From contig JAZNRO010000084.1 in assembly GCA_045590715.1 (NCBI GenBank), forward strand, positions 1 through 11,629: 11,629 nucleotides of DNA, read 5' to 3'. Every line of letters begins with the position of its first letter. Position 1 is the stretch's first letter. Below, piece by piece: positions 1 through 8,219 of the stretch. The notes beneath the pieces were generated by a model. The model saw nothing but the letters and a program-made list of their open reading frames with translations, did no database searches and was not told the DNA's origin. The DNA is from RGIG5579 sp045590715 (lineage in GTDB: Bacteria > Bacillota > Clostridia > Oscillospirales > SIG627). The position numbers were made by a program, and so were the translations under genes.

Positions 1-563
1 GCATCGATCTGGAGACATACGTTCTTTGCAGCTTCAGCGAAAGCAGCGTTATCAAGAGTTTTGGTCATCTTAACGATTACACCGCTGTTACCCTTGCCGT
101 GAACGTAGGAACCGGCAGCGCCTTCTACGATTTCAAAACGACGGATGTTGATGTTTTCACCGATGGTGAAGATCTTATCCTTCAGGGCAGCTTCTACGTC
201 CAGACCGCCTTCGAAATCCTTCTTCAGGAGTTCTTCAACGGTAGCGGGACGGGTCTTCAGAATGATCTTCAGAAGATCGTTTACAAATTCGCCGAATACA
301 ACGTTTTTCGCAGCAAAATCGGTTTCGATATTAACTTCGATCATAGCAGCAGTGTGAGTTTCGGTATCCAAAAGGATAGAAACGAGACCTTCCGCTGCGA
401 TACGGCCGGACTTCTTAGCTGCAACAGCAAGACCTTTCTCACGAAGGATCTTGATTGCTTCTTCTTCATTACCGCCTGCTTCTACAAGAGCTTTCTTGCA
501 GTCCATCATACCGATACCGGTCTTGGCTCTCAGGGCAGCAACTGCCTTTGCAGTGATTTCCAT
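1..563 (-). CDS. tsf: Translation elongation factor Ts, 5' part (runs off the left edge)
   Basis: EF-Ts is the cytoplasmic nucleotide-exchange factor that regenerates EF-Tu-GTP from EF-Tu-GDP. The first 187 codons are present and the C-terminus lies outside the window. The protein opens MEITAKAVAALRAKTGIGMM, the N-terminal UBA-like domain with the family's TG.GMMDCKKAL motif, then continues into the core with TDFAAKN, close to the usual TDFVAKN. Later stretches VHGKGNSGVIV and AAKNVCLQIDA fit the core domain. The ATG at 561-563 follows an AGAAAGGAA ribosome binding site at about 572-580. It lies 27 bases after rpsB, the standard rpsB-tsf order, and no separate promoter is visible between them. 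The family assignment is secure; only the C-terminal length is unknown. Confidence 0.97.
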   Translation of the reverse strand, partial: MEITAKAVAALRAKTGIGMMDCKKALVEAGGNEEEAIKILREKGLAVAAKKSGRIAAEGLVSILLDTETHTAAMIEVNIETDFAAKNVVFGEFVNDLLKIILKTRPATVEELLKKDFEGGLDVEAALKDKIFTIGENINIRRFEIVEGAAGSYVHGKGNSGVIVKMTKTLDNAAFAEAAKNVCLQID

Positions 564-590
564 AATCAAAATTCCTTTCTCTTTGTAAAA

Positions 591-1355
591 TTAGGCTTCG
601 GTAGTTTCAGTAGCTTCTTCTGCTACGGTTTCAGTAGCTTCTTCGCTCTGTTCGGGAACGAAAGCGTCGTCACCCTGACGGCCTTCGATCACTGCGTTTG
701 CCATAACGGAAGCGATGAGACGGATCGCGCGGATCGCGTCGTCGTTACCGGGGATTACGTAGTCAGCTTCGTCAGGATCACAGTTGGTATCAACGATAGC
801 AACCATGGGGATACCCAGTTTCTTAGCTTCCAGAACTGCGTTTCTTTCCTTCTTGGGGTCAACTACGAAGATTGCGCTGGGCAGACCTTCCATTTCTTTG
901 ATACCGCCGTAGTTCTTTTCCAGATCGGCGATTTCTTTCTTGTGTTCCAGAACTTCCTTCTTGGGAAGAAGATCAAAAGTACCGTCTTCTTCAAACTTCT
1001 TCAGTTTGTTCAGACGAGCGATGCTCTTCTTGATGGTCTTGTAGTTGGTCAGCATACCGCCGGGCCAACGTACGTTTACGTAGTACATACCGCATCTTAA
1101 TGCTTCTTCTTTGATGGCATCCTGAGCCTGCTTCTTGGTACCGACGAAGAGGATCTTACCGCCGTCCAGTGCGACGTCGCGGATGAAGTTGTAAGCTTCT
1201 TCAACCTTCTTTACGGTTTTCTGCAGGCCAACGATATGGATACCGTTTCTCTGGGTGAAGATGTACTCTGCCATTTTGGGGTTCCATCTTCTGGTCTGGT
1301 GGCCGAAGTGAACTCCTGCTTCCAGGAGCTGCTTCATAGAGATGATGTTGCTCAT
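591..1355 (-). CDS. rpsB: 30S ribosomal protein S2
   Basis: S2 is a structural protein of the small ribosomal subunit, bound late in 30S assembly near S1. The 254-residue product starts MSNIISMKQLLEAGVHFGH and contains the conserved blocks RRWNPKMAEYIF, GGKILFVGTKKQAQ, RWPGGMLTNYKTI and AIVDTNCDPDEADYVIPGNDDA. It ends in an acidic, Thr/Ala-rich tail built from short EEATET-like repeats, which is common and variable in S2. I chose the ATG at 1353-1355 because it matches family N-termini and sits a few bases after a GGAAAGGA binding site. A longer reading from GTG at 1385 adds ten basic residues without a binding site. It forms a unit with tsf and is preceded by a structured leader and its own promoter. 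Confidence 0.98.
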   Translation of the reverse strand: MSNIISMKQLLEAGVHFGHQTRRWNPKMAEYIFTQRNGIHIVGLQKTVKKVEEAYNFIRDVALDGGKILFVGTKKQAQDAIKEEALRCGMYYVNVRWPGGMLTNYKTIKKSIARLNKLKKFEEDGTFDLLPKKEVLEHKKEIADLEKNYGGIKEMEGLPSAIFVVDPKKERNAVLEAKKLGIPMVAIVDTNCDPDEADYVIPGNDDAIRAIRLIASVMANAVIEGRQGDDAFVPEQSEEATETVAEEATETTEA

Positions 1356-1368
1356 GATTTTTCCTTTC

Positions 1369-1439
1369 CGGGTTTTACCCGCCACGGCCTAAACAAAGAA
1401 CGGCGTAAGCCGACCCTCTTTGTCCGAAAAAGGTCCGTG
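1369..1439 (-). promoter_or_regulatory. Structured 5' leader of rpsB (candidate S2 autoregulatory RNA)
   Basis: Between the predicted transcription start (about 1452) and the rpsB start codon the RNA can fold into nested hairpins. An outer stem pairs 1432-1439 with 1383-1389 (CACGGaCC with GGCCGTG, one bulged A). A middle stem pairs 1417-1423 with 1393-1399 (ACAAAGA with TCTTTGT). An apical stem pairs 1409-1412 with 1401-1404 (CGGC with GCCG, loop TTAC). A separate hairpin at 1369-1381 (CGGGT, three-base loop, ACCCG) abuts the Shine-Dalgarno sequence. Leaders of ribosomal protein operons often bind their own product. That S2 binds here is inference; the pairing itself is direct. I could not test it for covariation. 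Confidence 0.5.
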
Positions 1440-1458
1440 TGTGAATTTTTTTCAAACG

Positions 1459-1487
1459 AGTTTAACATAAATTAAAGAGAAAATCAA
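1459..1487 (-). promoter_or_regulatory. rpsB promoter (extended -10)
   Basis: Read on the minus strand, a -35 box TTGATT (1482-1487) is followed after exactly 17 bases by TAAACT (1459-1464). A TG lies one base before the -10, giving an extended -10 element. This puts the transcription start near 1452 and an untranslated leader of about 97 bases. It supports rpsB-tsf being transcribed separately from the radical SAM gene upstream. Confidence 0.65.
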
Positions 1488-1501
1488 GAATCTTCTCTTA
1501 A
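1472..1501 (-). repeat. AT-rich inverted repeat between the radical SAM gene and rpsB
   Basis: TTAAGAGAA and TTCTCTTTAA face each other, with a perfect 7-base arm AAGAGAA/TTCTCTT and an 11-base centre. It could be a weak terminator for the radical SAM gene, but it lacks a GC-rich stem and a long T run. It also overlaps the -35 box of the rpsB promoter, so an operator role is equally possible. The function is not established. Confidence 0.3.
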
Positions 1502-1535
1502 TTTGTTTTCCAAAAAAGACGATTTTGGCTAAAAT

Positions 1536-3302
1536 TTACAAAATGTTCATAGCCTTTTCGTACTCGGAACGAAGATATGCCTTGGTCACACCGGCAAAAA
1601 TGTGATCCCAGGGAAGGATTTCGTCCAAGGGGATTTCACGGTTGGCGTAGAAAGAGGAATCAAGTCCCGCTTCCGCAATGGCCTCTTCCCAATTTTCCAG
1701 AGAGAAATGTTCGTCCCAGGAGTCAAATACCTGGCCCTTTTCAAAGGCCAATTCAATGGCACGGGAAAGTCTTCTGTCTCCTCTTGCCAGTACCGCTTCC
1801 AGTCTGCTGGAACGGGCGTCGTGCCAGTTATAGCTCACCTTTCGGGTCGTGATATTATCCCGGACGATCTGCTGTTTTCTCTCTACCTCACAAAGCTGGT
1901 TTTGCGCCGCCCACTGGAAGGGGGTCTGGGGCTTGGGGATAAAGCAGGAAACGCTGATATTTACCTGAACGCCCTTCCCTTTCGGCTTATCCGGGTTCTG
2001 ATAATAAAGGTTTACGATCTGCTGGGCAAGATCGGCAATCCCCTTTACGTCCGCATCGGTTTCATTGGGAAGCCCGTCAATAAAATAAAGTTTTACCGCG
2101 CTCATTCCCGCAGAAAATACGTAGTTCATGGTACGGACGATATCCTCTTCCGTAACGCCTTTTCGGATCACGTCGCGCAGGCGCTGAGTACCGGCTTCAG
2201 GGGCGAAGGTAAAGGAGCCTTTTTTCAGTCCCGGCACCTGATCCATAATTTTCTGGGAAAAGCTATCCACACGCATGGAAGGAAGAGACAGACGGATCTT
2301 TTCTTCCGGGCACCACTGAAGAAGTTTTTCGCACATAGAGGAAAGGCCGGAGTAATCGGAAATAGACAGAGCGCACATAGAAATTTCCGAATAGCCACTG
2401 CCACGGGTAGCGGCTTTGGCAAGTTCATTGAGTTTTTCCGGAGAACGCTCACGGATGGGACGGCAGGTCATACCGGCCTGGCAGAAACGGCAACCGCGAA
2501 TACAGCCGCGGAATACTTCCAGTACCGTGCGGTCGTGGACTGCTTCCACGTGAGGGATCACGGGATTTGTAGGATAAAAGGAATTTTCAAAATCCCGAAC
2601 GATTCTTTTTTTGATCACTTTGGGAACGTCATCGTATTTGGGCGCAAAGGAAGAAATAGCGCCGGATTCATCGTAACTTACTTCATAGAGAGAAGGTACG
2701 TAAAATCCCTCAAGATGAGAAGCCTTGCGCAAGAAATCTTCTTTGGTCATTCCCTTTTTCTTGCAGTCTTCATAAAGATTCATCAGTTCCGGCAGTGCTT
2801 CCTCTCCTTCGCCGATGGACATGATATCAAAAAAGTCTGCAAAGGGCTCGGGATTATATGTACAGGGACCGCCGCAGAGAAGAATGGGATCCTCTTCCCC
2901 TCTCTCCTTGGCATAGAAAGGAATGCCTGCCAGAGAAAGCATATAGAGTACGTTGGTATAGCAAAGTTCGTACTGCATGGTAAAAGCGAGAAAATCGAAC
3001 TTTTTTAATTCATCTCCGCTTTCCAGGGCGTAAAGAGGCACGTTCTTTTTCCGAAGAAGTTCTCCCATATCCGGCCAGGGCGCAAACACTCTTTCGCACC
3101 AAACGTTCTCCATTTCATTGAGAACGCCGTAAAGGATCTTCATACCAAGATTTGACATTCCGATCTCATAGGTATCCGGGAAGCAGAAAGCCACTCTGGT
3201 CTTTCCTTCTTTATCCTTGATAATTTCGCCGTATTCCCCGCCGATATAGCGGCCGGGCTTTTCCACTTGATCCAATACGGCTTTTAATTTTTCAGGAATC
3301 AT
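1536..3302 (-). CDS. B12-binding radical SAM protein, TIGR03960-like
   Basis: This is a 588-residue protein of the uncharacterised B12-binding radical SAM family usually labelled TIGR03960. The N-terminal ~200 residues resemble a cobalamin-binding (Rossmann-type) domain with LLCGGPCTYNPEPF (about 141-154) and a GEGEEA turn (about 164-169). The [4Fe-4S] cluster motif CxxxCxxC follows at C267, C271 and C274 (RGCIRGCRFCQAG), then a SAM-domain barrel with EISMCALSISDYSG, FAPEAGTQRLR and YFIDGLPNETDAD. Family relatives often sit beside, or are fused to, a DUF2344 (TIGR03936) protein near rng/rplU; no such partner is in this window. The start ATG at 3300-3302 overlaps the uvrA stop (ATGA), with GGAAAG just upstream. 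The substrate is unknown; roles in tRNA, ribosome or cofactor modification would be guesses. Confidence 0.88.
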   Translation of the reverse strand: MIPEKLKAVLDQVEKPGRYIGGEYGEIIKDKEGKTRVAFCFPDTYEIGMSNLGMKILYGVLNEMENVWCERVFAPWPDMGELLRKKNVPLYALESGDELKKFDFLAFTMQYELCYTNVLYMLSLAGIPFYAKERGEEDPILLCGGPCTYNPEPFADFFDIMSIGEGEEALPELMNLYEDCKKKGMTKEDFLRKASHLEGFYVPSLYEVSYDESGAISSFAPKYDDVPKVIKKRIVRDFENSFYPTNPVIPHVEAVHDRTVLEVFRGCIRGCRFCQAGMTCRPIRERSPEKLNELAKAATRGSGYSEISMCALSISDYSGLSSMCEKLLQWCPEEKIRLSLPSMRVDSFSQKIMDQVPGLKKGSFTFAPEAGTQRLRDVIRKGVTEEDIVRTMNYVFSAGMSAVKLYFIDGLPNETDADVKGIADLAQQIVNLYYQNPDKPKGKGVQVNISVSCFIPKPQTPFQWAAQNQLCEVERKQQIVRDNITTRKVSYNWHDARSSRLEAVLARGDRRLSRAIELAFEKGQVFDSWDEHFSLENWEEAIAEAGLDSSFYANREIPLDEILPWDHIFAGVTKAYLRSEYEKAMNIL

Positions 3303-6148
3303 TTTTTCTTTCCTTTCTGTTTCAAAACAGGTTTTAAATACATACCCGTATAACTCTTTTTACACTGGGCGACCTCTTCCGGGGTACCGGTAGCAACGAT
3401 CCTGCCGCCGGCATCGCCCCCTTCGGGGCCTAGGTCAATAATATGATCGGCGCGCTTTATCACATCCAGATTATGCTCAATGACGATGACGGTATTGCCG
3501 TCGTCCGCCAAGCGATCCAGAATACAGCAAAGCTTATTCACGTCGTCAAAATGAAGGCCGGTGGTAGGTTCATCCAGAATATAGCAAGTCTTTCCGGTGC
3601 TGCGGCGGGAGAGCTCACAGGAAAGCTTCACTCGCTGAGCTTCACCGCCGGACAGTGTGGTAGAAGACTGGCCGATCTTAATATAGCCAAGGCCTACGTC
3701 CTGCAGGGTCTGAAGTTTTCTCTTCAAAGAAGGAAATGCGTCGAAGAACAAAAGGGCTTCGGATACAGTCATATCCAGCACGTCGGAAATGGTCTTTCCT
3801 TTAAACTTTACCTCAAGGGTCTCTCGATTATAGCGCTTGCCGTGGCACACGTCACACTTTACGTATACGTCCGGCAAGAAATGCATTTCGATCTTTACCG
3901 AGCCGTCGCCCTGGCAGGCCTCACAACGTCCGCCCTTTAAATTAAAGGAGAAACGGTCAGGACCGAAGGCGCGCATTTTGGCATCTGCCGTTTGAGCAAA
4001 TACTTTGCGGATCTCGGTAAAAAGTCCGGTATAGGTGGCGGGGTTGGAACGGGGGGTTCTGCCAATAGGCGACTGATCGATGGCAATAACCTTATCCAGT
4101 TCCTCTACGCCCCAGATCTTATCGCATTTGCCTAAAACCGTATTGGCGCGGTTGAGTTTCTTGGCAAGGAAGGGATAAAGGATGCCGTTGATAAGACTGC
4201 TCTTTCCGCTTCCGGAAACGCCGGTGATACAAACGAGTTTTCCCAGAGGAATAGAAACGTCCATCCCCTTGAGATTATTCTGGCGGGGATTTTTGATCAC
4301 AAGTTCTTTTCCGGTGCCTGGACGGCGGGATACAGGAACTTCAATTTCCTTTTCGCCGGACAGATACTGACCGGTGATGGAATCCTTACACTTTTTAATA
4401 TCTTCCAGGGTGCCTGCGGCAACGATCTTACCGCCGTGTACCCCGGCGCCGGGACCGATATCCACGATATAGTCGGCATTTTCCATGGTTTCCGTATCGT
4501 GTTCTACCACGATCACGGTGTTTCCGGTATCACGCAGTTTTTTTAAGGTTCCAATGAGTTTGGTATTATCTCTCTGATGCAGACCGATACTGGGCTCGTC
4601 CAAAATATAAAGCACGCCCATCAGACTGGAACCGATCTGGGTAGCCAGGCGGATGCGCTGACTTTCACCGCCGGACAGAGTGCCGGCTTTCCGGGAAAGG
4701 GTAAGGTACCCCAGGCCCACGCTTCTTAAAAACTCCAGTCTTGCGCGGATCTCTTTGATGATCTCACGGGCAATGGTCTGCTCTTTTTCCGTAAACTTGA
4801 TGGTATCCAGAAACGCAAGTTCCTTTTCTACGGAAAGGTCACAAAACTCCGTAATATTCATGCCACCCACGGTGACCGCAAGAATTTCTTCCTTCAAGCG
4901 TTTACCGTGACAGTCACTGCAGACCACGTCTTCAAAAAATTCTTCGTAATAAGAATCGTGATAGGTATTATACCGCTCCATAATTTTTCCCAAAACGCCG
5001 GGAAAACGGGTGGTGTATTGATTGAAAAAACCGCCTTCTTTGAAATGAATGGTATATTCCTTATCGCCGGTACCGTAAAGAAGCGCATTCATGGCTTCTT
5101 CCGGATATTCCTCAAAGGGCGTTTTCAGATCCAGTCCCCAGGGAGCGATGACCTGGGCATACAAAAGTCCGGACCAGTTATCGTCCTTCATGGTCTTAAA
5201 TCCATTGCACTGGATTCCCCCGTCGGAAAGGGACCGGGTCAGATCCGGAATCACGCGCTGGGCGGAGACGGTGGGCTTTACCCCAAGACCGTCACAAGTG
5301 GGACAAGCGCCGTAGGGGTTATTAAAGGAAAACATACGGGGCTGAAGCGCACCGATGGAAAAATTATGCTCTTCGCAGGCAAAGGCGGTAGAGAAGGTCT
5401 GATACTTCCCTTCCTCTCCCTCTTTTTTATCCACAAGATCAATGGTAAGACCGGAGCCGGTAAGCTTCATGGCCGTTTCCACCGAGCCGGTAAGTCTTGC
5501 CTGCAGACCTTCCTTCATCACAAGACGGTCTACTACCACGTCAATATCGTGCTTTTTATTTTTATCCAGTTCCGGCACTTCCGCAAGGTCGTACACGTAT
5601 CCGTCCACCTTTACACGGACGAAGCCGCCTTCCCGGGCTTTATCAAAGACCTTTTCGTGAAGGCCCTTCTTCCCTTTCACTACCGGGGCAAGGACCTGAA
5701 AACGGGTGCCTTCGGGAAGAGAGAGAATCTGGTCAATAATCTGGTCAATGGTCTGGGCTACGATCTCTTTGCCGCAGATGGGACAATGAGGGATTCCCAC
5801 TCTGGCATACAAAAGGCGCAGGTAATCGTAGATCTCCGTAACGGTACCCACGGTAGAACGGGGGTTTTTACTGGTGGTTTTCTGATCGATGGAAATAGAA
5901 GGAGAAAGCCCCTCGATGCTATCCACATCCGGCTTATCCACCTGTCCTAAAAACATTCTGGCATAAGAGGACAAGGATTCCACGAAACGGCGGTTTCCCT
6001 CGGCAAAAATGGTATCAAAAGCCAGGGAAGATTTTCCGCTTCCCGAAAGGCCGGTAAATACCACCAGCTGATCTCTTGGAATCTCAAGAGAAATGTCTTT
6101 TAAATTGTGGACTCTTGCTCCTTTTACTACAATGTGATCTCTTGCCAC
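3299..6148 (-). CDS. uvrA: Excinuclease ABC subunit UvrA
   Basis: UvrA is the dimeric ABC-type ATPase that scans DNA for damage and loads UvrB in nucleotide excision repair. The 949 residues match the full family length. Walker A motifs lie at 33-41 (GLSGSGKSS) and 643-651 (GVSGSGKSS). ABC signatures LSGGE are at 491 and 832, and Walker B LDEP motifs are near 516 and 858. The first zinc site reads C258, H261, C282, C285, with a CxxH half instead of CxxC. The C-terminal zinc finger is C742, C745, C765, C768. The ISIDQKTTSKNPRSTVGT block typical of UvrA is present. The start is a GTG at 6146-6148 after AAAGGAAAA, 22 bases behind uvrB. The stop overlaps the next gene by four bases. A lysine-rich tail (KQKGKKK) ends the protein. 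Confidence 0.98.
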   Translation of the reverse strand: MARDHIVVKGARVHNLKDISLEIPRDQLVVFTGLSGSGKSSLAFDTIFAEGNRRFVESLSSYARMFLGQVDKPDVDSIEGLSPSISIDQKTTSKNPRSTVGTVTEIYDYLRLLYARVGIPHCPICGKEIVAQTIDQIIDQILSLPEGTRFQVLAPVVKGKKGLHEKVFDKAREGGFVRVKVDGYVYDLAEVPELDKNKKHDIDVVVDRLVMKEGLQARLTGSVETAMKLTGSGLTIDLVDKKEGEEGKYQTFSTAFACEEHNFSIGALQPRMFSFNNPYGACPTCDGLGVKPTVSAQRVIPDLTRSLSDGGIQCNGFKTMKDDNWSGLLYAQVIAPWGLDLKTPFEEYPEEAMNALLYGTGDKEYTIHFKEGGFFNQYTTRFPGVLGKIMERYNTYHDSYYEEFFEDVVCSDCHGKRLKEEILAVTVGGMNITEFCDLSVEKELAFLDTIKFTEKEQTIAREIIKEIRARLEFLRSVGLGYLTLSRKAGTLSGGESQRIRLATQIGSSLMGVLYILDEPSIGLHQRDNTKLIGTLKKLRDTGNTVIVVEHDTETMENADYIVDIGPGAGVHGGKIVAAGTLEDIKKCKDSITGQYLSGEKEIEVPVSRRPGTGKELVIKNPRQNNLKGMDVSIPLGKLVCITGVSGSGKSSLINGILYPFLAKKLNRANTVLGKCDKIWGVEELDKVIAIDQSPIGRTPRSNPATYTGLFTEIRKVFAQTADAKMRAFGPDRFSFNLKGGRCEACQGDGSVKIEMHFLPDVYVKCDVCHGKRYNRETLEVKFKGKTISDVLDMTVSEALLFFDAFPSLKRKLQTLQDVGLGYIKIGQSSTTLSGGEAQRVKLSCELSRRSTGKTCYILDEPTTGLHFDDVNKLCCILDRLADDGNTVIVIEHNLDVIKRADHIIDLGPEGGDAGGRIVATGTPEEVAQCKKSYTGMYLKPVLKQKGKKK

Positions 6149-6170
6149 GATCTTTTCCTTTTCTTTCTAC

Positions 6171-8135
6171 TTATTCTTCCAGACTTCGAATACGGTCTCG
6201 CAAAACAGCGGCCGTTTCAAAGTCAAGCCGCGCGGCGGCCTCTTGCATCTCCTGATACAGTTCTGCAATCACAGCGCGCTGATCTGCGCCGCTCTCTTTT
6301 TTCTTCTTGCCGGGTTTCTTGCCTTTTTCTTCGTTCTTGGTTACCACGGGCAAGGTCTGAACCTTCTTTATAATACCGCGGGGTACGATGCCGTGAGCCT
6401 CGTTAAAAGCTTCCTGCTTTTCTCTGCGACGGGCAGTTTCTTCCATTGCCAGGCGAATGGAATCGGTGACCGTATCCGCATAAAGGATAACCTTTCCTTC
6501 CACGTGTCTTGCAGCTCGGCCGATGATCTGAATAAGACTCCGGCGGCTACGGAGAAATCCTTCCTTATCTGCATCCAAAATGGCTACCAGGGAAACCTCG
6601 GGAAGGTCCAGACCTTCTCGGAGAAGGTTAATGCCAACCAGTACGTCAAATTCGCCCCGGCGCAAATCTTTCAGTAATTCTACCCGCTCCATGGTTTCCA
6701 CGTTATGATGCATGTAGCGTACGCGGATCCCCTTTTCCGTTAAATACTCGGTCAGGTCCTCTGCCATTTTTTTGGTCAGCGTAACCACGAGAACTCTTTC
6801 CTTCTTCTCCACCCTCTCGTAGATCTCGCCGATGAGATCATCGATCTGATCCTGGGTTTTTCTCAATTCACAGATAGGGTCTAAAAGTCCCGTGGGACGA
6901 ATGATCTGTTCTACCACGCTCTGACTTCTCTCCAGTTCAAACTCTGCGGGAGTAGCGGAAACGTAGATGGTCTGCCCCATCTTCTCTTCAAACTCATCGA
7001 AGCGAAGGGGACGGTTATCAAAGGCGGAAGGCAGGCGGAATCCGTACTCTACCAGGTTTTCTTTTCTGGCCCGATCGCCGGCGCTCATTGCCCGAACCTG
7101 GGGAATGGTAACGTGGGACTCATCGATCATCAACAGATAATCTTCGGGAAAATAATCAAGGAGGGTAAAAGGCGTGCTTCCGGGCGGGTTTCCGGCAAAA
7201 ATACGGGAATAGTTTTCAATGCCGCTGCAGTAACCGATCTCCTGAAGCATTTCCATATCGTAATTGACTCTCTCCCGCAGGCGCTGGGCCTCCAGGATCC
7301 GTCCTTTGTCTTCAAAAAACTTTACCCTTTCGTTGAGCTCTGCCCGAATCTCCTCAATGGCACGGGCTCTTTTGTCCATACTGGTAGTATAGTGGCTGGC
7401 AGGGTAAATGACCACGTGATTGAGACTTGCCAGCGTAGTACCGTTAAGTCCGTGAAACTCTACGATGCGGTCGATCTCATCACCGAAAAATTCAACCCGA
7501 ATGGCGGTTTCGCTGTTGCCGGCCGGGAAGATATCCACCACGTCCCCGCGCACTCTGAACTTATTGCGAACGAAATTTACGTCATTGCGCTCGTACTGAA
7601 TATCAATAAGTTTCCGAAGCAGCTCATCTCGGGAAAGGGTCATACCCGGCCGCAGGGACACGGTCATAGAGGAATACTCTTTGGGATCACCCAGGGTATA
7701 AATGCAGGAAACGGAAGAGACGATGATCACGTCTCTTCTTTCAAACAAAGCAGAAGTGGCACTATGACGAAGCTTGTCGATCTCTTCGTTGATAGCGGAG
7801 TCTTTTTCAATATAAACGTCCTTACCGGGGATGTAGGCTTCCGGCTGATAATAATCGTAGTAGGAAACAAAATACTCCACCGCATTATTGGGAAAGAATT
7901 CGCGAAATTCACTGCAAAGCTGTGCGGCCAGGGTTTTATTGTGAGCGAGAACGAGGGTAGGACGGTTGGCACGGGCAATAATATTTGCCATGGTAAAGGT
8001 TTTACCAGAGCCGGTAACGCCAAGAAGCGTCTGCTCTTTATGGCCCAGATCAAGGCCTTTTACAAGGGCGTCAATGGCTTCCGGCTGATCGCCCGTAGGC
8101 TTGTAGTTTGAGTGCAATATAAACTTATCCGGCAC
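6171..8135 (-). CDS. uvrB: Excinuclease ABC subunit UvrB
   Basis: UvrB is the helicase-fold protein that verifies the lesion and recruits UvrC. The 654-residue product has a Walker A GVTGSGKT at about 39-46 and the damage-probing beta-hairpin SYYDYYQPEAYIPG at 91-104. A DESH box lies at 338-341, and helicase motifs V-VI are seen as REGLDLPEV and QIIGRAARH. A C-terminal UVR domain ends the protein (LYQEMQEAAARLDFETAAVLRDRI). A lysine-rich linker (KGKKPGKKKKES) precedes that domain. I start it at GTG 8133-8135, seven bases after GAGGAG (8143-8148), matching the family N-terminus PDKFILHSNYKPTGDQPEA. A longer TTG reading from 8201 has no binding site. A second, broken copy of the first ~91 codons lies 2.1 kb upstream on the same strand. 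Confidence 0.98.
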   Translation of the reverse strand: MPDKFILHSNYKPTGDQPEAIDALVKGLDLGHKEQTLLGVTGSGKTFTMANIIARANRPTLVLAHNKTLAAQLCSEFREFFPNNAVEYFVSYYDYYQPEAYIPGKDVYIEKDSAINEEIDKLRHSATSALFERRDVIIVSSVSCIYTLGDPKEYSSMTVSLRPGMTLSRDELLRKLIDIQYERNDVNFVRNKFRVRGDVVDIFPAGNSETAIRVEFFGDEIDRIVEFHGLNGTTLASLNHVVIYPASHYTTSMDKRARAIEEIRAELNERVKFFEDKGRILEAQRLRERVNYDMEMLQEIGYCSGIENYSRIFAGNPPGSTPFTLLDYFPEDYLLMIDESHVTIPQVRAMSAGDRARKENLVEYGFRLPSAFDNRPLRFDEFEEKMGQTIYVSATPAEFELERSQSVVEQIIRPTGLLDPICELRKTQDQIDDLIGEIYERVEKKERVLVVTLTKKMAEDLTEYLTEKGIRVRYMHHNVETMERVELLKDLRRGEFDVLVGINLLREGLDLPEVSLVAILDADKEGFLRSRRSLIQIIGRAARHVEGKVILYADTVTDSIRLAMEETARRREKQEAFNEAHGIVPRGIIKKVQTLPVVTKNEEKGKKPGKKKKESGADQRAVIAELYQEMQEAAARLDFETAAVLRDRIRSLEE

Positions 8136-8170
8136 GTTCTCACTCCTCTCTTTTTTGATTATTTTCTGCC

Positions 8171-8201
8171 ATTGTATTAAATTCACTCGAATTTTGCGCA
8201 A
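8171..8201 (-). promoter_or_regulatory. Candidate promoter of intact uvrB
   Basis: On the minus strand TTGCGC (8196-8201) and TACAAT (8171-8176, five of six consensus bases) are separated by 19 bases. That is longer than ideal, and the -35 match is modest. Transcription would start near 8164, about 29 bases before the GTG start. The -35 box sits in the centre of an inverted repeat (8181-8214), so a repressor site overlapping the promoter is plausible. The promoter call is moderate to weak. Confidence 0.4.
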
Positions 8202-8214
8202 AAACTTGGTGAAT
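8181..8214. repeat. 34-base inverted repeat upstream of uvrB (possible operator)
   Basis: The centre is a perfect 12-base palindrome TTTTGCGCAAAA (8192-8203). Five bases out on each side are the matching arms ATTCAC (8181-8186) and GTGAAT (8209-8214). The whole dyad is symmetric about 8197/8198. It does not match the GAAC-N4-GTTC core of Gram-positive LexA boxes. It overlaps the candidate uvrB promoter. The binding factor, if any, is unknown. Confidence 0.45.
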
Positions 8215-8219
8215 AGGCA

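Noticed and set aside
99..1100. Plus-strand open frame opposite tsf and rpsB
   Set aside because: It is antisense to two highly conserved translation genes.
1353..1385. Longer N-terminus for S2 (ten extra residues, GTG start)
   Set aside because: No binding site precedes it, the family begins at MSNIISMKQ, and the region holds the leader hairpin and Shine-Dalgarno sequence.
1602..3008. A 468-codon open frame on the plus strand opposite the radical SAM gene
   Set aside because: It is antisense to a well-supported gene, has no family resemblance and no binding site. It is open only because of the codon bias of the real gene.
4907..5950. Long plus-strand open frame opposite uvrA
   Set aside because: It is a shadow of the uvrA coding frame; the protein has low-complexity, unrecognisable sequence.
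7113..8111. Plus-strand open frame opposite uvrB
   Set aside because: It is antisense to uvrB. It is useful only because its similarity to 10264-10572 reveals the uvrB duplication.
8136..8201. Longer N-terminus for UvrB (22 extra residues, TTG start)
   Set aside because: It has no binding site and overlaps the promoter region. The GTG at 8135 has an ideal GAGGAG and matches family N-termini.
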